DNA from: Planctomycetota bacterium
GTDB lineage: Bacteria > Planctomycetota > Phycisphaerae > UBA1845 > UTPLA1
Direction: 5' to 3'
Length of the DNA: 64,000 nt
Assembly: GCA_015654675.1 (NCBI GenBank)
Contig: JAATGM010000011.1
Coordinates: forward strand, 62,001 to 126,000
Shown: piece after piece, positions 35,812 to 44,218 of the stretch
Position numbering within the stretch: position 1 is the first letter of the stretch
Layout of the letters: every line of letters starts with the position of its first letter
Made by a program: the position numbers and the translations under genes
Notes under the pieces: model-generated
Told to the model about the DNA's origin: nothing
What the model saw: the letters and a program-made list of their open reading frames with translations, nothing else
Databases searched by the model: none

Positions 35812-36381
35812 TCAGCCCGGGGCCACTTCGCGGCGGAGCCAGGCCTTGGCGGACGCCCATTCGCGTTTGACGGTCGCGGTCGAAAGATCGAGGACTTCTG
35901 CGGCGTCTTCCACGGAGAGTCCGCCGAAATAGCGCAGCTCGACGATGCGGGCCTGGCGCGAATCGAGTTCGGCGAGACGCGATAGGGCGGCGTCAAGGGC
36001 TTCGAGATCCAGGGCATTGTCCGGGTCGGCTTCCGCGAGGCCGCTGTGCAGCTGAACCCGACCGACTTCGCCGCCGCGCTTTTGTGCGTTGGTGGCGCGG
36101 ACGTAGTCAATCAAGACACGGCGCATAACAGTGGCGGCGACACCGATGAAGTGGGCGCGGTTTTTCCATTGAATCTCACGCTGATTCGCGAGGCGCAGGT
36201 ATGCCTCGTGAAGCAGAGCGGTTGCCTGAAGTGTTTGATCGCGTCGCCCCCGCAGGGCCCGCTCGGCGACGACGTGAAGCTCGCTGTATATCAGCGGCAG
36301 GACTTTGCCGAGGGCGGCGGCATCGCCTGGAGGGACGCTTGCGAGCAGTCGGCTGATGTCTTCCGCTTCCGGGTCTTGCAT
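35812..36381 (-). CDS. ECF sigma factor of the planctomycete kinase-associated type
   Basis: About 189 residues from the ATG at 36381 (frame open to 36489). It matches a well-known ECF subgroup: DISRLLASVPPGDAAALGKVLPLIYSELHVVAERAL, then HEAYLRLANQREIQWKNRAHFIGVAATVMRRVLIDYVR, and the region-4 helix-turn-helix LSVEDAAEVLDLSTATVKREWASAKAWL. Members are routinely encoded next to Hanks kinases, as here with a kinase-TPR gene 68 bases downstream. A phosphorylation link is plausible but not shown by sequence. Confidence 0.92.
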   Translation of the reverse strand: MQDPEAEDISRLLASVPPGDAAALGKVLPLIYSELHVVAERALRGRRDQTLQATALLHEAYLRLANQREIQWKNRAHFIGVAATVMRRVLIDYVRATNAQKRGGEVGRVQLHSGLAEADPDNALDLEALDAALSRLAELDSRQARIVELRYFGGLSVEDAAEVLDLSTATVKREWASAKAWLRREVAPG

Positions 36382-36577
36382 GTTGGCCCGCTCACTTATG
36401 ACGGCTGGTGCGGCTTTGAATACGGTTTTCATTGTCGCATTCACACTCGCGGGCGTCAAAGGCAGTTCAGCGGGCGAGATACGCCTCAAGGCGTGACAAA
36501 GGCGAGGCCGATGAGCGGCTGGGTGCGCGTCGCGGATGCGGTGCGCGCTGAGGACGACAGGTCAGGGAGGACCGACG

Positions 36578-38482
36578 GTGAAGATCGGCTGGTTTGGATC
36601 GCGCGGGGTGGGCGAGGCGTGTCGGCGGTTGGGGCATGACGTTGTCGAATTGCCCGTGGCCGGGTCGGCGGGTGCGAATGGGCAGCCGATTCAGGTGAGC
36701 GCGGAGTTGTCGGCGCGGATCATTCGTGCGGTTGGCGAGCGGCGCGTCAATTTCTTCTTTGATGAGAATGGGCGGGGGTTGCAGTTTGTCGTGACCGGGA
36801 AGAGTGACACGGGGGTTGCGGCGCGGCCGGCGCATGACTTTCTGGGGGTGCCGCTGGTATCGCATTTTCGACGGCCGGTATGGGAGTGTATTGAGCCGCT
36901 TCCGGCTGTGATGTTTTATTCGACGCTGGCGAGTCCGTCGTGGATCAAGCTGGTTGCGGACCAGGCGCACGCGCATGAGCTGACGCAGTTTGGGATTCCG
37001 GCGGTGTATCACATGCCGCTGGCGGCAGCGGATGGGGAGTATGACACGCGGCCGATTGGTGATTTGGGCGGGCGTGCGCCGATCGGATTCGTGGGCGACT
37101 GTGCGGGCGGGGGTGTTGCGACGGGGTATGCCGGACTCTTTGCGCTGGCGTGTCGGACGAGCGAGCCGGGGATGGCGTTTCACGACATTTATCATCACTT
37201 GTATGGGCTGGCGGAGCCGGCGCGGCCGGATGACTCGGGTGAGGGCCGGCTGGGGAAGATGGCGGCGTACTTCGAGGCGAAGTCGGCGTATGCGGCGATG
37301 ATGTCGAGGGCGGAGGGCGATCGGTTTGTGGTGTTCCTGAAGAAGCAGGTGGGGGGGCTGTTTGAGGTTCGCGGCGGCGGGTGGAACGAGGCGTATGGGA
37401 CGGCGTGTGTGGGCGGTGCGGAAGACGGTGGGCAGGATGGCGGGATGGGGCGGATGCGGGCGTTTCGGGAGACGCTGATCAATGTCTGTCTGGTCGGGAG
37501 CGAGGCCGAGACGGGGTTGAACCAGGCGTGCTTTGACATCACAGCGGCGGGGGGATTTCTGCTTTGTCAGCGGCGGGCGGAGTTGGAGCGTTACTTTGAG
37601 ATCGGGCGGGAGTGTGACGCGTTTTCGAATGAGGGTGAGCTGCTGGAGAAGTGCCGGTTCTATCTGGAGCAGCCGGCGAAGGCGCGGGAGATTGCGCGGG
37701 CCGGGCAGGCGCGAACGCTGCGGGAGCATCTTTATAGCCATCGGCTCGGGGCGGTGACGCGGTTGGTGGAGTCGGTGGGTTTGCGCGAGTCGTGCGTTCC
37801 GACGGAGCAGCGATGTTACAGCCTGGGCAATCCGCTGGATGATGTTGGCCGATTTGTTCCGCGGCCGGATGTGATCTTTGATTGCGGGGCGCATATCGGG
37901 GCGTATTCGTATGCGTTTCGGCGGCGGTATCCGGAGGCGCGGATCGTGGCGTTTGAGCCCGTGGCGGCCAACTTCGAGCGATTGGCGACGGTGGCGCCGG
38001 AGATTGGGGCAGTGGCGGTGCGGGCGGCGGTGTCGGACCGGAATGGGGTGGACGAGTTGCTGCTGACGGCGAGCGATCAGTCGGCGTCGTTGTTGCCGTT
38101 TCAGGCGAATGACAATCCGCTGGCGGAGGCGCACTCGGTGATCGGGCGGGTGGAGACGCCGGTGTGCACGCTGGATGCGTGGTGCTCGGGGAACGCGATT
38201 GATCCGCGGCGGGTGAGCGTGGTGAAGATGGACATTCAGGGGGCGGAGCTGAAGGCGCTGGCCGGGGCGGGGGAGATTTTGCGGAGCGTGCCGGCGGTGT
38301 TGTTGGAGGTCGGGTTCAAGAGTTACTACGCGGGGATGCCGTTGTTTGCGGATGTCGAGGCGTTCATGCGGTCGCGCGGGTTTGAGCGGTTTGCGCTGTA
38401 TCCGTCGAATGAGCCGGAGATCTGGGGTGATGCGCTGTATGTGCGGCGCGAGCTGGTTGATGCGGAAGGAGCGACGAGATGA
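36578..38482 (+). CDS. glycosyltransferase-like and FkbM methyltransferase fusion
   Basis: 634 residues in two halves. Residues 1 to about 390 resemble CgeB/YkvP-type glycosyltransferases, with the conserved donor-site region (INVCLVGSEAETGLNQACFDITAAGGFLL) and a helical segment after it. From about 415 there is an FkbM-family methyltransferase: VIFDCGAHIGAYSYAFRRRYP (SAM loop), FEPVAANFERL, and VVKMDIQGAELKAL. It could add and O-methylate a sugar on a surface glycan. The GTG at 36578 has GGGAGG seven bases upstream and was chosen over the first codon of the frame. Its stop overlaps the next start by ATGA. Confidence 0.82.
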   Translation: MKIGWFGSRGVGEACRRLGHDVVELPVAGSAGANGQPIQVSAELSARIIRAVGERRVNFFFDENGRGLQFVVTGKSDTGVAARPAHDFLGVPLVSHFRRPVWECIEPLPAVMFYSTLASPSWIKLVADQAHAHELTQFGIPAVYHMPLAAADGEYDTRPIGDLGGRAPIGFVGDCAGGGVATGYAGLFALACRTSEPGMAFHDIYHHLYGLAEPARPDDSGEGRLGKMAAYFEAKSAYAAMMSRAEGDRFVVFLKKQVGGLFEVRGGGWNEAYGTACVGGAEDGGQDGGMGRMRAFRETLINVCLVGSEAETGLNQACFDITAAGGFLLCQRRAELERYFEIGRECDAFSNEGELLEKCRFYLEQPAKAREIARAGQARTLREHLYSHRLGAVTRLVESVGLRESCVPTEQRCYSLGNPLDDVGRFVPRPDVIFDCGAHIGAYSYAFRRRYPEARIVAFEPVAANFERLATVAPEIGAVAVRAAVSDRNGVDELLLTASDQSASLLPFQANDNPLAEAHSVIGRVETPVCTLDAWCSGNAIDPRRVSVVKMDIQGAELKALAGAGEILRSVPAVLLEVGFKSYYAGMPLFADVEAFMRSRGFERFALYPSNEPEIWGDALYVRRELVDAEGATR

Positions 38483-39096
38483 CGGCGCTGTGCACGGCTC
38501 CGAATGCGAATTTGAGCGGATCGGCTTCGCATGGCCAGGACGATTTCCGCATGATGTTCAATCAGGATCGGTATCTGGTTGAGCGGGTGCAGCAGTATCA
38601 CGCGCGGCATTCGTTTGCGTCCGCGCTGGAGACGGGGACGCATAAGGCCGAGACGACGGTCGGGCTGGCGCGGATGTTTCCGAAGGTTTACACGGTGGAG
38701 GTGGATATCAACTACTTTCTGGCGTCGAAGGCGGCGCTGGCGGGGCGCGGGAATGTGGTTGCGCGGCTGGGGAACTCGCCGGAGGTGATCAGCGAGATTT
38801 TGCCTGAGCTGGAGCATCCGCTGTTCGCGTTCCTTGATGCGCATTGGTACGACTACTGGCCGCTGAAGGATGAATTGATGCTGCTGCTTTCGGTGCGCAA
38901 GCCGAAGCTGATCATGATTCATGACTTCCGCGTGCCGGGGCGTAACTTCGGGTTTGACGGGTATCAGGGGCGGCCTTGCGATCTGGATTTCATCGGGGAC
39001 GTGTTGCCGCATGGTGAGTGCAAGTATGTGTTCAATGATCGGACGGCGGCGGGATCGGCGAATCGCGGGGTTTTGTTTATTGAGCACCAACTCTAG
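38479..39096 (+). CDS. class I SAM-dependent methyltransferase-like protein
   Basis: 205 residues, translationally coupled to the fusion gene upstream. The motif ALETGTHKAETTVGLARMF followed by VYTVEVD fits a SAM-binding Rossmann fold. LFAFLDAHWYDYWPLKDEL and IMIHDF fit the class that includes Methyltransf_24 and cephalosporin-hydroxylase-like enzymes. Probably acts on the same glycan or small molecule as its neighbour. The exact acceptor is unknown. Some relatives of this fold are hydroxylases, so the reaction is uncertain. Confidence 0.78.
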   Translation: MTALCTAPNANLSGSASHGQDDFRMMFNQDRYLVERVQQYHARHSFASALETGTHKAETTVGLARMFPKVYTVEVDINYFLASKAALAGRGNVVARLGNSPEVISEILPELEHPLFAFLDAHWYDYWPLKDELMLLLSVRKPKLIMIHDFRVPGRNFGFDGYQGRPCDLDFIGDVLPHGECKYVFNDRTAAGSANRGVLFIEHQL

Positions 39097-39280
39097 CGGG
39101 TAGAACTGGTTGCGGCGCGGAACTCCGTGGATTCTATATTCATCAGGCCGAATACCTCGGAAAAACTGACAAGTCACGACGTACTACCGCTTATCTGACG
39201 CCATATCCGCTTCGGCCCGGTCAGTGAGCCAAATTGATCCCGTCGCGTACCGTGGACGCCATCGGGAAGCGAGCCAACGG

Positions 39281-39892
39281 TCACGAATCACTAAACAATC
39301 TGCATGGAGCACCGAGAATCGCGCGGAGCTTATTTCGGCCGTGATAGAGAAGCCCGCGGACCGAGCCTGGCGAACGCTGCATGATCCGCGCCGCGTCCTG
39401 AACAGACTTTCCTCCGAGTTCGCAGAGTTTGAGCGCTTCGCGCATTTGATTGGGTAGCAGCTTCATTGCAGCCTCGAGTTCGGCGACGGCCTCGCGGATT
39501 GACGCTTGGCGGCTGGGCGTTTTTGCGGTCGCGGCGGCCAACAGATAGGCGTCATGGCCGGATGAGTTGCGCGGGGCGACTTGGTGCCTCCGCGCGCCAC
39601 CGCGCCGCGCCCGGCCGGCGGCGCGCTTAATGTCAATGAGTTTTCGGTCGGCGATCGCCCTTACCCAGCACAGGAAGGACAAGGGCGAAACGAATCGAAA
39701 GGTTACTCGACTGCTCCACGCCGAGGCCTGCGTTTCCTGCAATACGTCTTCGACTCCGATGACGCCGCGGAGTCCGACTGGGAGTCTAGATCCAATGTAT
39801 GCGGCGAGCGACCGTTCGTGCTCGCGCCATAGTGCTGACATCGCTTGGTCATCGAGTCGCCCATCCCTAATGGGTTCCCAATCGTGAGGCAT
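39281..39892 (-). CDS. ECF-type RNA polymerase sigma factor, orphan
   Basis: 203 residues with a region 2 (IGVEDVLQETQASAWSSRVTFRF, then FLCWVRAIADRKLIDIKRAAGRARRGGARR) and a region 4 helix-turn-helix (LGGKSVQDAARIMQRSPGSVRGLLYHGRNKL). The long arginine-rich spacer and the RPVGLRGVIGVEDVLQET-like opening belong to a planctomycete ECF type. No kinase or anti-sigma gene is adjacent; the nearest gene is the divergent large lipoprotein at 40216. The ATG at 39892 lacks an obvious ribosome binding site. Confidence 0.85.
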   Translation of the reverse strand: MPHDWEPIRDGRLDDQAMSALWREHERSLAAYIGSRLPVGLRGVIGVEDVLQETQASAWSSRVTFRFVSPLSFLCWVRAIADRKLIDIKRAAGRARRGGARRHQVAPRNSSGHDAYLLAAATAKTPSRQASIREAVAELEAAMKLLPNQMREALKLCELGGKSVQDAARIMQRSPGSVRGLLYHGRNKLRAILGAPCRLFSDS

Positions 39893-40215
39893 GTGTGCCG
39901 GCCCTCCCGAATTGCCGAGAGAGTAACGCGGGGCTGCAGATCGGGCCAGTGAGTCGGGGTGTTGTGCTCAATCGCATGGGTTCCTGGTGAGGAAGCCGAA
40001 ATTCCTGTGCGCGCTACCGTCAGGCGTCGTTAGTGTAGTCGAGGCACATTAGTGACGGGTGGAGACACTGCGTCGCGCCGACGGTCAACGTCGGGGACGA
40101 ATGAAACCCGTCAGTTTGAAGATACAGCGCACTTCGCCCGTTCGGGTCCCATTGTCACCGCGATCTGCACTGGCGGAGAGTGTGTCGCGGCGCACGGTTC
40201 AGGAGCACTCAATCC
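39893..40215. other. 323-base gap between divergent genes
   Basis: Between the orphan sigma factor start and the lipoprotein start, so promoters for both are expected here. A short hairpin (CCGACG/CGTCGG, 40078-40094) is the only clear structure. A short open frame crosses it on the plus strand but shows no ribosome binding site. Nothing else was recognised. Confidence 0.5.
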
Positions 40216-42429
40216 ATGGCCAAGTTGAAAAGTGGGCGCGCCCGGTGTGCGCCGATCGACTGGATTCTCGTTATCGCGGGACTGGTTGGCGGGACGGCTT
40301 GTCAGTCGGAGTGGGAGAGGCTTTCCAGGATGCCCACGTTCGATGACGACGACGCGCGAGAGGCGTTGTACGAGTGCCAGAGATATGCGATCAGGTTCGG
40401 GTCGATTTCAGTGGCTGAGCCGGTGGCGGTGAAGGCGGAGCCGTTCGCATTTAATTTGGGGATGACTGCGAAAGAATTGTACGCGGCGATCGCACAGTCG
40501 ATTCAGGTGGCGGGACGTTTCGGGAACTTCACTGTCACCGACGTCAATGCGGCGCTTCGGCTCACTGCGCCGACGATTCCGGCTCACACCGTCAATCCTG
40601 TCGGGCAGAAGCTGGCGATTGATATTGCGCAGGCCGTGCTCAAAAAATCGCAGGAGAACATGAGCCCGGAGAACCTAGCGGCGTTGACGCAGATGTTCAC
40701 AACATTGATGAGCGGCGGTCTGCCTACGACATTGCCCGCGTTTGGATTGCCAGACTATTCAACCGCAATCGGTGGGCTTGCGCCGCAGCCGACATCCATG
40801 CCGGAGGTGAAAGCATTACCGGCGCCAGAGTTGGGGGCGAATCCGGCGGCGGCCCGGTTGAAGGAGCTGGGAGATCAAGCGGGGATCAATGCGCCGTTTT
40901 CTCAGGGTCCGACGAAACGGGTCTCGGAATCAATCAGCGGATCGGCGGACGCGTTCGAGCAGCAACAGGTCTTGCAGGTCTTGAGTCGCCTCGCGGAATT
41001 CCGATCGAACAAGAATCTACACGTTCAGCCATTCGTTACAGTTATCAGCGTGGCGCCTGGGAGCGTGACATCTTCGGGGTTTGTCGCAGAGGCGGCGATT
41101 CGCATGAAGGTATATCGGCGCGAGGCAGGGCCCGCGCGCGATTCTGCGGCCGGATCTTCACGTCGAGTGTACCTGAAGCAGGTCAACATCATCGGGCTCC
41201 ATCCGACGGGGATTGGGCAGGGGATGGATCTGGAGAATTTTTTCGCACTACAGAACAATTTGATGCTCAAGCTGATCGCCGAGGGATACGTCGCAAGTGC
41301 TGCGGGTCAAGCAGCCATCTCGCAATTGCAACAGGCACACGCTCGAACAATCAATCAGCGAATTCTGGTGTCGAGCTTTCAGCGAGCCAGCGTCGGTGAG
41401 GTTGGATTTCACATTCGGGGGGAATATTGGTCGACCGATCCAATGAAATTTGGCAAGGAGGGGCACACTATCAAGCCCGGACAGGCGGTCCTTCTGCAGG
41501 ACGTCTCTGTGCCAGTCGTGTGCTTCGCGATCCTGGACCGCCAGGTTCTCGATCCCCATTTTTCCCGCGCCGCGCATCCCGAAAGCCCTCGTCCATTCGT
41601 GAAGCCTACATCGGGGTTTTCGATCCCGACGCCGGTATTGGAAAAGCCTCCCTCAACCTCAGATGCGCCACGACTGGAGATCGACATCAGCACCACCTGG
41701 GTCCCGGAGGCGGAGGCCGATTTCCCAAGCCGACTTCGGTTTCTTCGGCCGGTGTCGAGGTATCCGGAGTTGGAACCGCAACAATCGTATTATCGTTCAC
41801 GAGTCGCCGATCTGCTGTACAACTGGAAGTCGCGGCGGACGAACGATCTCCGTGGCATTGCAGAGAGCGGCGACGATTCCCAAAGTTTTGCGTACGGTTA
41901 CTTCGCTGCGGGTCCCGAACAGGCCATCGCGAGCGTGGTTGCTACCGCGACGCTAGATCAGGAACTTCCGATTCCGCCCGAAGCGGAGGACCCGAAAGAG
42001 CCCTCGGTCACGGAGTGCTTTCCGGCGGAAGTGCCAGCGGATCGCGCGAGCTTTATCGTCATTAGGGGCGGATCGTTCACTGATAGTATGAAGGTAACTG
42101 CGGCCGGCCTGGCGGCAGACTTAGTTGGGACCTTCGATAAGGGACGCGTTGCACTTGTCCGCGTGGACCCCACTATGTCGGGTCTCAAGCCGAGGGCCGT
42201 GATCGGGGAGCTCAGGGTTGTTACGGACGGCGGATCGAACGGAACTCCGATCAAATTCTCGGTGCCTGAGCCCCAGGATAACGCGATGCCGAATCGCAGC
42301 GTTATTCGGTACAGGGGACCCGACAGCCAGCCATACACGATTGAAACCGAGAGCACGAGCGGGGCCGAGACGAGCCGGGCGGCCTACAAGGCGATTTCTC
42401 GCGTGGCGCACTCACAGCCATCGCATTGA
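40216..42429 (+). CDS. large putative lipoprotein with TIG-like C-terminus, unknown
   Basis: 737 residues. The N-terminal signal (hydrophobic WILVIAGLVGG, lipobox GGTAC) suggests lipid anchoring. The body is unlike known families: an alpha-rich half with Pro/Ala linkers, then a mixed domain around FQRASVGEVGFHIRGEYW. The last 120 residues read like an IPT/TIG immunoglobulin-like domain (ASFIVIRGGSFTDSMKVTAAGLA). The ATG at 40216 is supported by AGGAG ten bases upstream; an upstream GTG in frame is weaker. It is followed after 61 bases by a metzincin gene, suggesting an operon. Confidence 0.75.
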   Translation: MAKLKSGRARCAPIDWILVIAGLVGGTACQSEWERLSRMPTFDDDDAREALYECQRYAIRFGSISVAEPVAVKAEPFAFNLGMTAKELYAAIAQSIQVAGRFGNFTVTDVNAALRLTAPTIPAHTVNPVGQKLAIDIAQAVLKKSQENMSPENLAALTQMFTTLMSGGLPTTLPAFGLPDYSTAIGGLAPQPTSMPEVKALPAPELGANPAAARLKELGDQAGINAPFSQGPTKRVSESISGSADAFEQQQVLQVLSRLAEFRSNKNLHVQPFVTVISVAPGSVTSSGFVAEAAIRMKVYRREAGPARDSAAGSSRRVYLKQVNIIGLHPTGIGQGMDLENFFALQNNLMLKLIAEGYVASAAGQAAISQLQQAHARTINQRILVSSFQRASVGEVGFHIRGEYWSTDPMKFGKEGHTIKPGQAVLLQDVSVPVVCFAILDRQVLDPHFSRAAHPESPRPFVKPTSGFSIPTPVLEKPPSTSDAPRLEIDISTTWVPEAEADFPSRLRFLRPVSRYPELEPQQSYYRSRVADLLYNWKSRRTNDLRGIAESGDDSQSFAYGYFAAGPEQAIASVVATATLDQELPIPPEAEDPKEPSVTECFPAEVPADRASFIVIRGGSFTDSMKVTAAGLAADLVGTFDKGRVALVRVDPTMSGLKPRAVIGELRVVTDGGSNGTPIKFSVPEPQDNAMPNRSVIRYRGPDSQPYTIETESTSGAETSRAAYKAISRVAHSQPSH

Positions 42430-42490
42430 TGGGTTATTGAGTAGGACGGTCCATTGGTCGGGAATTTCCTCGAGGCGAAGGAGAATTGCG

Positions 42491-43552
42491 ATGCGGTGTG
42501 AGAACGGGATCGTCTTCGGGCTGGTTCTTGCGCTGACAAGTTCATCGCCTGGTCTCGCTCTAGATCGCGTTGAAATGCTTCCGCCGCAGCTGCTCACCAA
42601 GCTCGCGGCGAAGCAACAGCGGATCTCGACGCTGCCTCAAAGAATTGCGGGAAAGCCGCGAGCATACGCGATCAATTCGATTACGCGGTGGCAACCAGGC
42701 GCGACAGTGCTCGTCGCGTTTAACGGAGGGAACTATGAACTCTGTTCGGCAATCGAGCAGGCGGCGCGCGATTGGCTGGCGAATGACGTCAATTTGAAAC
42801 TTGATTTTGGCGGCGACACGACCTCGAAGACCTACCGGCAGTGGCGGCCGACGGACTCGAACTACGTAGCGGATGTGCGGATTTCATTCGGCGAGTCGGG
42901 ATACTGGTCCCTGGTTGGGAGCGAGTCGGTAAGTGTTTCGATCGCGCCGCCGGGGGTGGCATCGATGAACTTCGAAGGGTTCGATGTGGCGAAACCAAGC
43001 GATTGGCGGGCGGTTGTGTTACACGAATTCGGGCATGCACTCGGATTTGAACATGAGCATCAGAGTCCGAATTCAACCTGTGATGAACAGTTTCGGTGGG
43101 ACGACGACCCGGACTACGTCTTGACTCTCGATGCCCGATGCGCGGTCTCGCCAGACGACAATGGGAAGAAGCCTGGTATTTATACAGTCCTCATGCATCC
43201 ACCGAATCGATGGACGCGGCGGCAGATCGATACAAACATGCGCCGACTGGCAAACTCGCGGGCATTCCTGCTGGGTCCGTTCGATCGGCAGTCAATTATG
43301 CTCTACACGTTTCCAGATTGGATGTACAAGGCCCCGGCAAATAACGACTGCTACATCAGCGGAAACACCGGGCTGTCGGCCCAGGATCGGCGGGGAGTGG
43401 CGGCAGCGTATCCGCTGCGCGCGGAGGATGTGAAGTCGATGCTCAAAGAGCGCCAGGACTTCTATCTGGAGCTTTCGTCGAACGCCGGTTCATCCTCGAA
43501 GTATTTCGAGGGTTACAAACGGAAGGACAATTTGCGCGGCAACAATCCGTAG
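42491..43552 (+). CDS. secreted metzincin-type zinc metalloprotease
   Basis: 353 residues with a signal peptide (MRCENGIVFGLVLALTSSSPGLA). The catalytic zinc site is VVLHEFGHALGFEHEHQSP, the HExxHxxGxxH-E form shared with astacins. The Met-turn is SIMLYTF, where the methionine underlies the zinc. A regular pair of cysteines follows, and the C-terminal tail is Ser/Asn/Gly-rich. The ATG at 42491 has AAGGAG about seven bases upstream; the long open frame before it is the shadow of the lipoprotein end. It probably cleaves extracellular or surface protein. Confidence 0.87.
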   Translation: MRCENGIVFGLVLALTSSSPGLALDRVEMLPPQLLTKLAAKQQRISTLPQRIAGKPRAYAINSITRWQPGATVLVAFNGGNYELCSAIEQAARDWLANDVNLKLDFGGDTTSKTYRQWRPTDSNYVADVRISFGESGYWSLVGSESVSVSIAPPGVASMNFEGFDVAKPSDWRAVVLHEFGHALGFEHEHQSPNSTCDEQFRWDDDPDYVLTLDARCAVSPDDNGKKPGIYTVLMHPPNRWTRRQIDTNMRRLANSRAFLLGPFDRQSIMLYTFPDWMYKAPANNDCYISGNTGLSAQDRRGVAAAYPLRAEDVKSMLKERQDFYLELSSNAGSSSKYFEGYKRKDNLRGNNP

Positions 43553-43596
43553 AACTCGCTGGAGTTCGCCAGGACCCAAGCCGGGAGCACGATAAA

Positions 43597-44151
43597 GTGA
43601 TTTTTCACTGCATTGCGGATGGAATCGGGAAGCAGGCCGAGCTGGTGAAGTACCTGGTCACCGTACTGGGTATTCCAGTTGGGGTCGGTACGCTCTTGCT
43701 CGAATACCGTTGGCGGCGGCGACACTTTGCCGCGGGCATGATCCGAGAATGGAGCGATCATACCGCGAAGCACCGCGCCGCGATCGAGAAGGCCATTCCT
43801 AAGATCTTTGACAAGGACGCGGATGTCGATCGGTTTAACGAGAAGCGGGCGAGGGAAATCTACAATCAAACAGATCCATCGGATCAGTCGGGCGATCTTA
43901 AGCGGCACCTGATTGAGTTGCTCAATTACTGCGAGTTCGTTTCAGTCACATACGATATGAAAGTCGCTGACAAGTCGGTCATCCAACGATCATTCTCAAC
44001 GGCAATGTGCATGCTTCACCGAGCGCTTCATGCTTACATCAAGGTCATGACGGAGCGGCGAAATGGCAACCCGTGGCAGCCGTTTTGTGATCTTTGCGAG
44101 AGCTGGGAGCCCGGGGTACACGACAAGCTCACGAAGCAGGGAATGGCTTAG
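43597..44151 (+). CDS. small membrane-anchored protein, DUF4760-like
   Basis: 184 residues: an N-terminal transmembrane helix (YLVTVLGIPVGVGTLLLEY) followed by a basic stretch (RWRRRHFAAG) and an all-helical cytoplasmic domain (LIELLNYCEFVSVTYDM, CMLHRALHAYIKVM). The layout resembles DUF4760-type proteins often seen in accessory regions, but this is tentative. GTG start with GGGAG about ten bases upstream. It follows the metzincin gene by 45 bases in the same orientation, so it is probably cotranscribed. Function unknown. Confidence 0.7.
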   Translation: MIFHCIADGIGKQAELVKYLVTVLGIPVGVGTLLLEYRWRRRHFAAGMIREWSDHTAKHRAAIEKAIPKIFDKDADVDRFNEKRAREIYNQTDPSDQSGDLKRHLIELLNYCEFVSVTYDMKVADKSVIQRSFSTAMCMLHRALHAYIKVMTERRNGNPWQPFCDLCESWEPGVHDKLTKQGMA

Positions 44152-44218
44152 TTGGAGCTCTGCGTCAATCGGGTTCGCGAATGGCGCGGTTGAGAGTGGT
44201 TGGTGGTAATCTGGGGGG

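Noticed and set aside
36467-38134. 555-codon minus-strand frame
   Set aside because: It is antisense to the glycosyltransferase-FkbM fusion and has an Arg/Pro-rich composition typical of a shadow.
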